A stretch of DNA of 64,000 nucleotides, from NCBI RefSeq assembly GCF_009905375.1, contig NC_133647.1:6457144-6521143 (forward strand), read 5' to 3'. Each line of letters begins with the position of its first letter. Position 1 is the stretch's first letter. A program made the position numbers and the translations under genes. The notes below the pieces were generated by a model. The model saw only the letters and a program-made list of their open reading frames with translations. It searched no databases and had not been told where the DNA came from. The stretch comes from Apium graveolens. Taxonomy: Eukaryota > Streptophyta > Magnoliopsida > Apiales > Apiaceae. Of this stretch, positions 34,020 to 46,468 are shown piece by piece.

Positions 34020-35870
34020 TAGAGGATGTGTAAAATGTTGTGCAGAATTATGTTGGTTCTTTTATAGAATCAAGCTCAGTACAACCCTAGTCTATATCAA
34101 CACCCCGACAATTCCAAAATCTGTAAACTCAAATCTCTTCACTATAGTCTTTCAATGCTTCTTTGTCAACTGAAGTCTCTCAGTTGATAGCTTTGGTGCA
34201 GAGTCAACAGGAAGACATCAAGACCCTAGTAGACTCCCACAAACATCTCCAAATGCAAAATTCTGTCTCTTTGAGAGCTATTATGGGTGCTTTGAACATT
34301 CTTCTTCCTGTATTTCCAGAAGCAGTTAGACCTGAAATCCTACTCCTCTAATCTTGCCTGCTACCAAGATTAAGGGGGAGATAGAAGATAGATTGCTAAA
34401 ATCATTCAGTCAAGCCACAACCACAGTTCAAACAAGTCAAGTTGATGTTGGGAAAGAGAGACTACAGAAAGGAGCTAAGGGACCCCGTATGGACAAAGAG
34501 TTTGATAAATTACTCAGGGTTCTCAAAGTTTCTCTAACCAATAACTTCTTCACCTAAAAAAAGGCTTTGGACTGTGAACAACTTTCAGGAAATGAGGATT
34601 GTGGCCAACATAAATGACTTCGGTATGGACAGATGTATGCAGATGTTTCTCAACTATCTAATATCTAAAAAAGCATTTGAGCTAGACATTCTGATCAACA
34701 AAGTCAATGGGGTGATTCCAGACGACACTCTCTTGCTATATGAACTCAAAAAGGCTCAAATAACTCCTTTTCCAGAAGCATATCTCGAACCTAGCAAGGG
34801 ACTGACCTACATCTGTTCATCAACGGAAAGGTGCAAAAATTTTATGATTCTAAAGCAGTGTGTCATGTAAAATTTGAGGTTGATCATGATAATATAAGCT
34901 GGTTTGCAACACAAAAGAATCAAAACAGTAGAAGATGAAGATATGATAAAGATACTGGGAAAATATTTGAAAAATGCTGATAACCTGTTGCATAGAACTC
35001 AACTCAATACAAAAGATAATTTGGATGATGATGAGCAGAAAAAGGATGAACACAAATCTTCTGGATCAAATCCAAGTCAATCTTCTAAAGCAACAGGAAG
35101 CAAGATGTATGAGAAAAGAAAGGAGAAAGAAGTGAGAAAAGAAGATGGAAAAAAAAGCAGGAGGAGTGGTGAAGGGGAGTCACAGAAAAAGAATGTCCAT
35201 GATGTAAAAGTTTCACAAGTCAAAACTACTCAAACCACCAAGCCAAGATAAACACCATCTCAACCAATCCCAATTTAAAAGCCTAAATTCCTACTCCAAC
35301 AAACTGCAAATACCTTACTCAAACTACCAATCATATCCAGCCAAGTCACACTAAAGAAAATCACAAACCTACATTCATTAAAACCTCTAGGACTATTGGG
35401 AGAAATCCTAAGAAAATGTAACCTAATGCTGGTGTCATCTGGAACTGTTTCAATCAAGATGATTTTCTACCTCTAAACATGAGTGTAACAGATGATGACT
35501 ACTTTCAACAACTATCTGAAGAAATAGTCAAAGTTTGGGTTGTCTCTTTGCCAGAAGTGAGAATCTACTATTTGGATGGCTCCTTCATCTTGCTTAGCAG
35601 GGAAGTAATGGAAACATTCTCAAGTACAGAATTGAAGAGGGTGATTAGCCTGATGAAGGACAAGGATACAAGTACCAGAATGTGGAAGGCTGTGATGTCT
35701 GAAAGGCTGAGAGAAAGGAATGAAAGACATGCTAGGATTAAGGCTGAGAAGGAGGAAAGGGAAAGGCAGTATTCCATGGAGATAGAGATGTTTGAGAAAA
35801 GATCAAATTAACTAAAGGCTAGAGGGCTGAGTTGAATAACTAAAGATGGACATTTTCACTCATTGGATGA
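34020..35870 (+). pseudogene. SIRE-like copia 3' ORF remnant, copy A
   Basis: Plus-strand pieces at 34163-34351, 34354-34557, 34574-34870, 34904-35251 and 35479-35811 line up as one decayed reading frame, with stops and shifts between them. The N-terminal part is glutamine-rich and helix-prone. The middle is lysine/serine-rich and low in complexity (34990-35250). The C-terminal part (35640-35810) is a strongly charged RERNERHARIKAEKEERERQ-type coiled coil. It sits before the purine tract and LTR at 36140, the position of the extra ORF of SIRE-type elements. No signal peptide or membrane span is seen, so an envelope role is not supported. Function unknown. Confidence 0.6.
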
Positions 35871-36139
35871 ATGACTCAAGCTGGTAGAAGCCTTAAGAGG
35901 GACATAAATAATTGAAGAACTACAAGTACTAGTAAATCTCAAGGACCTCATTAGGAAATAACCGGGCTATGAAAAATTCACTTGATGGCTGTAATTGTTG
36001 AACTTATGTAATCATCAAATGTATAAAAGTTTGTATTTATCAATCTGTCAATTTTTATGTAATTGATTTTAGCTTAGGGTTAGTCTTGTTATGAGGCATG
36101 AATTTGTGTTAAGCAATCTTCTCAGAAATTGGGGGAGAT

Positions 36140-37394
36140 TGTTATGCAAGACATGCCTGTATAATAATAAGACTACGTTACATTGACAGCCGTAAGATTT
36201 AGTTGTTTGATAATCAATTTTGTATTCTGTATTATATATCTTGAGTCTGTAAAAAGGTTAGAAGATTAGAGTAGATGATTTTTTTTGAACAGATTCATGC
36301 TAAGGAATAAACTCTGGAAGAAGATTAAGCCATGATCATGCCTCAGAGAAAAGTGTAGAAGCTTGGAGTTGAATAAAGCTGTTCTAGGAAAAATGTTTTA
36401 AGTCAAGAAATCTACAAGTCACAGATCAAGCTATATCGAGAAGTCATTCGAGAAGTCCAGAATGACTTATCGAGAAGTTCATAATGGGTTATACAGAAGT
36501 CCCAGAGATATCGACAAGTCAGATGAAGATGTAGAGAACTGGAGATATAGACAAGTCATTTCTACATATAGAGAACTCAAAGATATTGACAAATCAAATA
36601 AAGAAGTGAAGAGCTGGATATATCGACAAGTCAATTTCTCATATAGAGATCTCAGAGATATCGACAAGTCAAAATTTGTATATAGAGATCTCAGAGATAT
36701 CGACAAGTCATTTCATATACAAAGATTAAGAGACCTCGATAAGTCAAGTATACCTATAGAGAACTTAGAGATCTCGATAAGTCATTATACTTATCGAGAT
36801 ATCACTAATCTATAGAAAAACTGGAGATCTCGACATACTTCTCAAATACAGAATGCAGACAAGTTCAAGATTCAAGATTATCTATCAACCCACGAACTAT
36901 TCAATAGATTGAAAAGTCTACAAAGTAGCTATAAGTATACAAGATTAAGGGCCAAGATTAAATGGACAAAGGGTGGTCACAGACCTGCAATATTCTGCAC
37001 AGATTTGCTACGCTAGAAATAAAAATCGAAAAAGATTGCTTTAGAATGTAGTTTAATACATTTTAGTGCAAGTCTTGTAAATCTGTGCTGCTTGTCTATA
37101 AAGCATGCACTGGTCCTCAGTTTAAAAGTAACAAACAGATTCATATTTTCTTGTATTCTCTCAAGATAGAAGCCGAGTTCTTATTTTCTTAAGAATACAG
37201 AATTTGTAGCAACACCAACTTAAGTAATACAAATTAATTGAGTTTTAAAATTACTGTGCTTGTTCATTTATTTCTTTGAACAAAATATCTCTGCAAATCT
37301 AAACTGCTTTGTTCACCTAATATCCAAACAAATTTAAAAAAGCTAAAAATCCTAGAAACACATTCACCCCTTGTGTTGCATTCAATATCTAACA
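36140..37394 (+). mobile_element. SIRE-like copia LTR, copy A
   Basis: 1,255 bp, preceded by AATTGGGGGAGAT, starting TGTTATGCAA and ending ATATCTAACA. It includes an internal repeat array at 36430-36840. Block B has its first 437 bp before the window ends. Repeat R copy 3 starts almost at once after it. Confidence 0.8.
36430..36840 (+). repeat. Short-period repeat array inside the SIRE-like LTR
   Basis: The phrase GA(T/C)ATCGA(C/T)AAGTCA and its partner TATAGAGA(T/A)CT(C/T)AGA recur about ten times with spacing of roughly 35-65 bp. A 117-codon open frame through it (36462-36815) is a by-product of the repeats, with a DIDKS-type residue pattern. Confidence 0.8.
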
Positions 37395-37398
37395 AAAT

Positions 37399-38005
37399 AC
37401 AATGGTCATAGGTTTCTCTCAAAATCACTATCGTATGGATTCTGTAATTAAACTAACATCTGTCCAATTTAACTTCCAGAATACAATTTAGTACCAATTT
37501 CACACAGTTATGCAAGGTAACAATATATGTCTATGTCGTCACAAAATTACTATCAATAGAAATAATCATACATCATTCAAATATTATATCAATTAACTAT
37601 AACCCTCTTAGTATTACAATTAACTCGCTAACCTACTAAAGTTGATCAGACAATAGCAAGTATTAGCATGAAAATCACTTAAATGAATAAACCGCAAACT
37701 GAATATATTACTTCTTATCAAAACACCAACAATCTCATAATAGGATTCCATAAAAATCGTAACTTATATTAGTTTACTTCATAATCAATTTATCAAAATA
37801 AACACAAGATAACCAACATAAATTCATATGAAGAGATATAAAAAGATAAGAGAAAACAAAGCAAATTAGATGTATCCAATGGCTGATTTTTTTCTGTTGA
37901 TGGCTGCTTATCTTCCTCTGTTGTGCGGCTACTTGTATCTTGCATCCCTCTGTATTAGGTTAGTCTAATATATCCAATATGTCTAATAATAGTCTTTTTA
38001 ATGAA
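37399..38005 (+). repeat. Dispersed repeat R, copy 3
   Basis: About 607 bp without the CACTA insertion. Matches 6019-6424 plus 11125-11334. Gives a full-length view of repeat R. Confidence 0.8.
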
Positions 38006-40730
38006 TTAAAATAAATACAAGGAGATTTCGCAATTAGAATTGAATTTCAGGAAAGTAAATTCTTAGTTGACTTTTGGACTCTGATTCTGGGCTGATTCGG
38101 CTGTAATATAAATTCAAGACTAATTCTAAATTAAATCTCTTCTCATAAAATTTCCGTGGGCTATTGAATCGTCATAATCGGACTTGTAGAACTCTAGATA
38201 TGGCCCAAACAGTGTACACTGCGCCACTAGCCCATAAAATCCAATTTTTAATGAAATTTATCTCCAATGCTGATTTTGTAAACTCCAAGCCTTTCTTTAT
38301 TATAACTCCTTGATACCCACAACAAAAAACTAATTATTATTAAAATAAAAATCTAAATCAATATAAAATTACCAAAATATAGGGACAATATTAAGATAAA
38401 GTGCACGCTCATCACATCCCCACACTTAGCATTTTGCACGTCCTCGAGCAAAGAAAAAGGAAAAACCAAAGTCCTAAGCTACTAGTAACACTGCCGTAGG
38501 TGACCATGGTTGCATTTGACATATGCAACAAGCCCTTTAAACCCCAAGGTACCCTAGTGGACGAGTAAGGTCTGGTGAGGGCCTATAGTGAATGTACCCA
38601 CAAAAATCCTATTTTTTCTGGCTGCCAAGTCTCAGACATGAAATATATCATAGTACTCCACACATGCAAACATAGAGATGTAATATCTCATAGATGTCAC
38701 ATAATGCGATTCCTCAACTTTACACACCAATGAAACTATTCAAGCACACACACATAATATCAAAAGAGTAATAATCATGAATAATATCAAAGTCTCAATC
38801 AACAAGATAATAACATGCTTTGGATATAAAAATAACTTCACAAACACTCAAAGCACACAAGTGTTTAGGTGTAAATTTATCACTCAAGTTCAATCAGATG
38901 TACATGTGCTACCATAAGCTTGCTTGTACATAAAAATCTCTAGACTTTGTGTATGTATAAATCAAAAGGTCTTTGTCAAGGATTGTAATGAGGCTTAGGA
39001 AATGGGAAGGATATCAAAAAAATAAACTAACAAGTGGCTAAACTTGATAACTAGTGGAGAATAGTGTTCACTTTTAATTAAAGCACCCAACATAAAAAAT
39101 AGATCGTGTAAATTTTGGCACAACTCTCACAAGCATTAAACACCAAAGTACATATTGCCATGTACTTTTCCACTTTCACATTGTACAAACCAATGAACAT
39201 AAATCCTACTTGATCTATTTCTTGCTCATTTTTTAAAGTCAAGTCATTCTTCAGTAACCAAGGGCAGTGAAAAGTCACCCTCAAAGGAGTACTTTATATT
39301 TTGTTGCAATGCATTCCAAATTTTTTTCTCGAAGATCAAGTAAGTGAATCATCTTAATTCCCACCAAAATATCCCATTTGAACAAAAAATCCCCACACTT
39401 CGAATTTTACCAATCCCAAACATATATCACAATGCTCCACCAGTCAATCAAGACAAGAATAAACAATTAAGCTCAAGATTTAATTGGTGACATACGAAGA
39501 AAAAGGATATAGGCACAAGGGGGCTCACTAAGAATTATTTTTCAAGGTACCGTTTGGGATAATAAGGTTAAACCTAACGCCTTTATCATTTTTACACATA
39601 CACAATATCAATATGCGCACTATCTGGTATGAAACAAGTTCTAGAGCAACCTGCACAATGAAGAATAACTCACAAAAAAAAAGATTAATGAAGGATACAT
39701 CAATCATAAAATTAAGCTCAAGAACTGAGAGGGTAATAGCATGTTATACTCATAAAAATTGACAATGACGCACATTGAAGTTTTAGATTTTCGCAAGCAC
39801 ATACAAGACACCAACATGCACACGATATTTTATGCTAAGGAGACATACACATGAAACACAAAACTAAGTCCAAACAGTGTGTACTTATCCTTATTAACAC
39901 GTTATATTTACAAGGAAATCATATTTTTTAATATTTTCATTTTTTTTGTGTTTTCCTAATTTATATCACATTATAACTTACAATTGTGAACATATCATTA
40001 AACTATACTAAGAGACAAAAAAAAAGAAAACTCCTCAATATTAAAGATTGATTTGTTGTGAGTAGCCACATGCATACAAAAACATCGACCTTTGCACCAT
40101 GAGAAGCCATGATCTCCCTACGAGTAGTCTATCTAATCCAAGTCGCTTCACCATGGAGAGTTCAACCTTCACCGTAGTATGTATGTCTTCTGTTGTGGAC
40201 TTAATAAAAAGATCTTCTGGAACTCTAAATCCGATCTCCACTGTTCAAAAGTTAGATGTCAGAGTAATAAAGATGTCCGAAAATGAGGATAATCTGACCG
40301 TTGAAACTCCGGAAAATGCCAAAAATAAGGCTACCGTCTCAACTAGAAAATTTCCTGCGATTTTTCATCTTCAGCGCCTGTAACTACAACTTCAAACAAA
40401 CACATCAAGGTAACTTGTGGGCATAACAAACAAACTCTAGCTAATAATATAGTCTTGAGTTGCCTCCCAAGAAGCGCTTTTCTGTAATGTCTTTTTATAG
40501 ACATGAAAACCAATCTTTTTACTTGAAAATTTCATATCGTAATGTAAAATTTTGCAGTGAGTCTTTTGGAGGTAATTTAAATATCTTATGCGGAACCACT
40601 TTCTTGATGAAAATATTCAACCGTCTCTGCTTTGCAAAAGAATCTATTCAAGGGACTTGTAGCAAGATTTGCATACAAAAAGAGTGAACAATATTACCAA
40701 AATTTGACATAAGCCATCCAACACCTATCC
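38006..40730 (-). mobile_element. Degenerate gypsy remnant (Athila/Tat-like), minus strand
   Basis: On the minus strand, 40480-40440 carries a KALLGRQ-like phrase found near the pol end of Athila-type elements. Near 38460-38410 is the GCTCGAGGACGTGCAAAATG...AAGTGTGGGG phrase common in 3' regions of such elements. A charged minus-strand segment at 40241-40041 may be an extra ORF. No catalytic domain is readable. The region lies only between the two duplicated blocks. The assignment is tentative. Confidence 0.4.
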
Positions 40731-41052
40731 GTGTAAGACTTTACTTATTGAAGCAATCAATAAATGGATATGTTTTAAGATTTCTTATTATAATATAATA
40801 GAATTCCTTATTGATTGTGTAGCTGTGCAGAATATAAGCATGTATTAAATTTTCACTATAGGTGTCACAAATTGATATATCTTTCATGTAACCTAGCAAC
40901 TCACAAGGATTATTGTTCATCCATTGAGAGAGTAGTTTTGTAATTAGTTTTTATCAGTCAATACAAAACTGTTTCATTATGTTGAGTATATAATTCGATT
41001 TGTTTGCATAAACTGTATTCACCCCCTCTATAGTTGTATTAAGGACCTAACA
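40731..41052 (+). mobile_element. SIRE-like LTR, right part only, block B
   Basis: Equivalent to 13845-14166. The first 199 bp of the LTR are replaced by unrelated gypsy remnant, so this is a duplication breakpoint and not an element end. Confidence 0.8.
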
Positions 41053-41069
41053 ACAAGGGTTCTATGTCT

Positions 41070-42549
41070 TGTAAAATACTAATCTATAACTAATATTAGA
41101 CTCAGGAATAACAGTAGCTTTCTTTTTACTCTTTCTGCAATCACTATCAATATGATTAGTATTACCACATTTAAAACAAGTTTTCTTAGGAACATCAAGA
41201 ATATACTTGTGATTACCTGCTTTATTTATATCCTGTAATTAAGCTCTTTATTCTCAATAATTAAACTATCATTTTCAATTGACTTATTCTTAAAGTTAAC
41301 ATGCAGAGAATTTAAGAACCTTTTTAATTTAAAAAAGTTGTCAGTATCAATGGGAAAAATAGTCATTTGTACCTTATCAGTAGAAGGCACATCCTCTCCA
41401 TGATTTGCCATCAGTGCATAGCATTCATCATCACTGTTAGGTCCTAATGTATCCATCTAGTCCTTGTTTGAGCTTGAGGTGAAGAGTGCTTTTCCAGTTG
41501 ACTTAAGACCTCAGTAGCAAGATGTCCCCTTTCATTGTAGTTGTACAAGTCACCTTGGCCTTGTCAAACTTTCTTCCCTTTAAGGAATGACCTTAATTCT
41601 TTATAAATTTCCTTTTGCCATCACCATAGTACTTTTTATTAAAACCACCTTTTCTCTGTGGCATTCCGAATCTAATCCTTTCACTAATATTGCAGCAATT
41701 TCAACAACTTGAGGATCATCCAATTCCATTTCAGAATCCTCATCAGTCTGTGTCAGGATCTGATGATTCATCAGTATCTGACATCTCAACCATATTCCTT
41801 CTTCTTGAATTCTTAGTGGCCCTTTCCTTGTTCTTGTGAGTTTCAGAATTGGGTGCTACAACCTTCATTTTCTGTCCTTTCCTCTTCTTCCTTTGTTAGA
41901 TCTCCAAATGATGGGTTTTCAGCATCCGATAGACTTCATCCAGTGACAGTTGATCAAGATTATACTGATGACTGAAAATGGATGCCTCTGTATACCATTC
42001 ATCAAATAGAGCCCTTAGAAACTTGGTGTTCGAATCCTCTCTATCATATTCCTTTCCAACTAAGGACAGATCATTCAACAATGTCAGAAATCTGTCATAA
42101 GTGTCAGTAATGGTTTCTTCAGGCTTAACATCAAACTTTTCATACTCTTTAATAAGAACATCCCTTCTATTATTCTTGATTGCCAATGTTCCTAGATACT
42201 GAGTTTCCAAATCATCCCATATAGCTTTCGCAGTCTTGCACAGAATGATTCTGTTTGACATAACATCGTCCAAACTGTTGTGAAGAATATTTCTAAAATT
42301 AGCATCATTAAGCATTACTTCATTCTCAGGATCTGACCATTCAGATTTCTCTTTCCTGATATAGAGTTCAGGAACTGTTGTTGTCATTGGCACAACCTTT
42401 TCAGGATAAGAAGGTCCATGATTGATTATATCAACATAAGCATCATCAATGGCTTCAAGAAATATTAGCATCTTTACTCTCCAAGTCAAGTAGTCATCCT
42501 TTTTCAGGAATGGGATCTTCATGCTTTCATGCTTACTTCTTGACATCAT
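41070..42549 (-). pseudogene. SIRE-like copia gag, copy B
   Basis: Better preserved than copy A. From the ATG at 42549 a 217-codon frame runs unbroken to TAA at 41896-41898, covering the UBN2-type gag domain (about residues 15-215; WRVKMLIFLEAI near the start). After the stop come the basic region and an acidic segment (41789-41601 and 41456-41226). The CCHC knuckle at 41178-41137 has all ligands (C-x2-C-x4-H-x4-C). The TAA is shared with A. No pol domain follows. RNA binding and particle assembly are the family roles; this copy can no longer make a full Gag. Confidence 0.87.
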
Positions 42550-42580
42550 GATCTTTTCTAATTAACAATCAATAAGACTG

Positions 42581-42591
42581 CTCTGATACCA
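42581..42591 (-). other. Primer-binding site of minus-strand SIRE-like copia, block B
   Basis: Minus strand TGGTATCAGAG, two bases from the LTR edge at 42594, as in A. Confidence 0.8.
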
Positions 42592-42593
42592 CT

Positions 42594-43127
42594 TGTTACC
42601 CAGTAAATGATAATTGTTTAAGGGGTTGGATATAATTATCAAACAATTTGATATCAAGAAATTAAAGTAAGAATAAATGAATCAAATAATAGTTTATTAA
42701 TTCTATTATAAACTGTTACAAAACACTCTCAAGAAAATTAATATTCTTGAGAGCTGCTAGGTTATGATAATACTCAAGAAATGCACACCCTAAAAGATAA
42801 CCTATTCTGTGTTTATATATTACACAACTAATCTATCAAACTCTATCAATTACAAGATATGTTACAATATGATTTATCTTGTTTCTTTACATATCTAATC
42901 AACAATTTTGATCCTATAAATCAGGAACCAATAGTAAACCTTTCCACAAATTCTAGGACTTTGTAAATCATCAAATCCGGATTTACACTGTGATCCTGAT
43001 AACAAGTCACATCCTGATGTCGTGATAAATCCTGATGCAGATATTGACGACATGCAAATCTTGACTTGTTGACAGATGCTGATTTTCTAGCAAATCTTGA
43101 TTCCTGACTTAGAAATTTTTTCCAAAT
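42594..43127 (-). mobile_element. SIRE-like copia 5' LTR, minus strand, copy B
   Basis: Copy of 15719-16253. The outer end is approximate. Confidence 0.75.
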
Positions 43128-44819
43128 AAAAACCAACTAATTTTTTAGCATCCGTTTTTACCTCATGTCAGAATGATTTAAGACATCAGTTTCCTTTAAT
43201 AATCTGATATGTATTAGGAAGTTTTAACTAAACATGCATATTGTTACTTTAAAATTAGCTATTTGTAAGTGTTACGATTTATTTAAACACTAATATAAAT
43301 TTTAACTAAGGATACACCACTTGGATGGAACTTTAGCTCTTGTGCTATACAAGTGAGTTACTTGCGTGGCATTTCTTAAAAAAAAGTTACGCAAGTTATT
43401 ACTAAAGAGGCTAAAAATTAATATTTAATAAATAAAAACTACCGTAGAAGTCTCAGGGTGAGCTCTATACAAGCATCAACTTCAATAGCATTTTAATAAG
43501 TTCAAGTTAGTGTACTATAAATGTTAACGAAGGAATTTGGTTAACAAAGATTTGAGGTTCGCGACAAGAATGAAGATCTGTAGTGGGGGTCAGTGATCAG
43601 AAAAATTACCAGAGTGCGTTGATTGGTACTTAAGAAACATTTGAGATTGTGAGGGTTAATGTTTTCCTTCTCAGAGCTCCCAAAGACGTAGCCTCACAAT
43701 GTGCCTACGTACCTCATTTTATAGGAGATTAAATCGTGTCCCAATAGGAGTTGTCGAACCAACTTTCTATTATAACTCGAACATTAAATTGCTTTAGGAA
43801 TGACCGGCGATGCGGCCTCATCACAAAGGCCCAAGGCTCGGTTATGAATTTAGAACTTCAAAGATAAGAAAACTCCCTGATCGGTGGATATGCTATCTTC
43901 TACCACTATCGTCGTCGATCGTAACCGCAAGTATAACCATGACTTACCGCAAATGCTCAAGCGTATCCTTGCCCCCGATAAGGATAACCCACCCGACTTC
44001 AAGACAAGTAATCCCAAGCGTATAAGTGCAATGTGCGAGATAAACCTAAAGTCTCCCGACAAGGACAACTTGTCAATTGTAGAGATAGGGCTCCCAAAGC
44101 ACACACTAAATATTTAACAATCGTTCCCCTATGGGGATAACCCGCAAGACTACAGAAAGACACCTTCAATATGTTTTTTGAGATGATGGGCTCCCGGCCC
44201 AGAGGCCTTTTTTCCTTCTTGGAGTGTGCCATAAGAGGATTGGAGTCCTACGTAGGCTCCTTGAGATGCATAGGGCGCGCCCTAGGAGTAGGAGAGTTCC
44301 TTCAAGGGATCCTCCTCTTCACTTGTATACTTCTAATATTTTATTCAGTTCCTATTTGGGGTTTAAGATTTACGGTTCAGGGCCTCTAGGCCCTAAATAT
44401 TAGAGCCCAAACCCTAATTTAATCTATGCCCTAAACCCTGGGAACCAAATTCTAATTTAATCTTGGAACCTAATTTAACAGCTTTTAATACTTTAGGGTT
44501 CACCATTTCCTAATTTGAGTTAAAAAATTGAAATACAATAAAATTATTACTGACTTTTTGTTAAAAATATCAAACACATGGGACTGAAATGCTTATTTGG
44601 AATAACCCACCTGCCAAATGAGTGCTAACTAATGTTCTTTTATTTAATTAAAGTTAAATACTATATATTACCAATGTAAAAATATATAATAGCATTGCAT
44701 TACGCATTTACCAATGTCATTATTTTAATACTACTTTAGTGTATGTGTATTAGTCTTTATTCTTTTTACTGAAAAATTAAGTAAATGTAATATTCTTTGA
44801 AAAAAATTAAGTAAATATA
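43128..44819 (-). repeat. Degenerate gypsy-like LTR region, copy B, no gene
   Basis: Copy of 16254-17949 with scattered substitutions. Open frames overlap on both strands here (43810-44389) without known motifs, and their ends differ between A and B, which argues against coding function. Confidence 0.4.
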
Positions 44820-46100
44820 ACGTTTATTCCTGTCGGCCACTCCATTTTGTTGAGGAGTTGAACGAGGCGTTAGTTGATGAAAAATTCCACGCTTCTTCAA
44901 GAAACTTCCAAATTCTTTGAACATATATTCACCACCACGATCGTGTCGTAGTCTCTTTAATGAACAACCACTTTCTTTCTCCATAAATGTTTAAAATGTT
45001 TTAAATGCTTCAAATATTTGAGATTTTTTTTTAGAAAATAAATCCACATCTTACGATTATAATCATCAATAAAAGTAAAAAAATAATGACTACCTCCAAT
45101 AGATTTTGTGCGCATAGGTCCACACAAATCGGACTATACCGACTCCTATATTTTTAGCTCGACACGCTTTCTCTTTTAGAAATGGATCCTGATGATGCTT
45201 GACAAAAACACAATCTTCACATACTTGATCTTGCCTTTACAAAACTTGGATATAGTGCAAAAAGTCAAGTGATCATATCGAAGATGCCAAAGCCAAGACT
45301 CATCGTTCACAATATTAGCAAAGCATGGTAGAAACTCATTTTCAATTTTCAGTGGAAACATTTTAGTTGAGGTCATCTTGACTCTTACAATAGAAGACCA
45401 TTTTTGTCTTTTATCTCACAAAAATCTTCTTTAAAATTCACATGATTTCCCTTTCTTAAAAGTTACCCAACACTTAAAAGATTATGCTTAAAGTTGGGAA
45501 CATAATAAACACTAGAGATGTAGTTTATACCTTGATTTGTTTCGATTAGAACTTAACATTAATCTGATACAAGTTGAAAGAATATAATTGTAAGTAGAGT
45601 CGGAGATTAAAGAGAAGAAACGGTTTGTCAATAATTCACACAACGTCTCACATAAAAGCTATAAAACTCACAAATGTATTTCACTTAAAAAGTATTGAAA
45701 CTCAAAGGACTATTCTAATAGTAAACTGATTCATACAAAATATAAACTCACGTCCAGAATCCTGAATTCAGGTTCAAGCTTACCGGAAAATACCAAAATA
45801 AAGAACAACGTTACAAGGTAAGGCTTATCACTTACATCAGGCTCATGACCTGAAATGATATGTTTGATGTCAATAATGTTCCTCGAAACCCTTCTTCAGC
45901 TTGTTGGACCTCCAACTTTTGATCATAAAGCTCATCTACAAAAATAAATATTGGAAAATATCATCAAGAAAAAAGCCATTAAACTTGACATTAGGTCTGA
46001 TGAAAACTTTTCACTCTAAAATGAACTAGCCTGAAGCTTAAGGAAAAAACTTGTAGCACATAAACTTGCAACACCTCATGTTCTAAGTGCCAAAGTCTGG
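44820..46100 (-). pseudogene. Copia pol fragment, copy B, with extra protease-proximal part
   Basis: Copy of 17950-18780. The minus-strand frame at 44984-44840 holds integrase core motifs HDRGGEY and TPQQNGV, with Asp in the place of the usual third acidic residue. The frame at 45376-45176 holds the WLWHLRYDHL region. The B-only part (45447-45878) reads at 45545-45449 as YVPNFKHNLLS, the segment after the copia protease, so A lost it by deletion. The remaining B-only bases have no recognised coding content. All pieces are broken. Confidence 0.75.
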
Positions 46101-46468
46101 TAAAATGATGTCATGTTTTAATGAAAACAGGGAAAGAGATATTATTATTAGAATAGTATAAGTCTCTTTTATTCGGAAAAATCACAAGAAAATTTTGAAA
46201 AACGGACATTTCATGGTATTAAAATAGAAATTAAATCCCCATTTTTAATACGATCTAAAAGGCACAAAAAATACATATATATTGCACTTAACACTTAACC
46301 ATATGTTTGAATTGACATTTATTTTTTAATCATCTATCTTATTCAAATTTATTATTATTTTTCATAAAATGTAATAGGTGACACCTGATCTACTAAATGC
46401 TAGAAGAAGGTCTAATAACAATAAAAGACTAAAGCATTTTATTCCAAATTCAATTTATTAGAACAATT

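Larger units (their letters stand above)
13845..37394. repeat. Segmental duplication, block A
   Basis: Colinear with 40731-64000. Paired landmarks include the LTR end (14166/41052), gag (15021/41896), copia integrase (18000/44870), the caatt copia LTR (19161/46469), satellite arrays (29767/57048), the gypsy LTR (31014/58331) and the SIRE LTR (36140/63564). Three 60-base stretches compared by eye differ at 1, 2 and 5 positions. The right limit is unknown because block B leaves the window. Confidence 0.88.

Noticed and set aside
34020..35870. Envelope gene
   Set aside because: No signal peptide, membrane segment or cleavage site is visible; only its position resembles env-like ORFs.
36462..36815. 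117-codon open frame with DIDKS-type repeats
   Set aside because: It lies inside an LTR and is produced by the short tandem repeat; the minus strand is open for the same reason.
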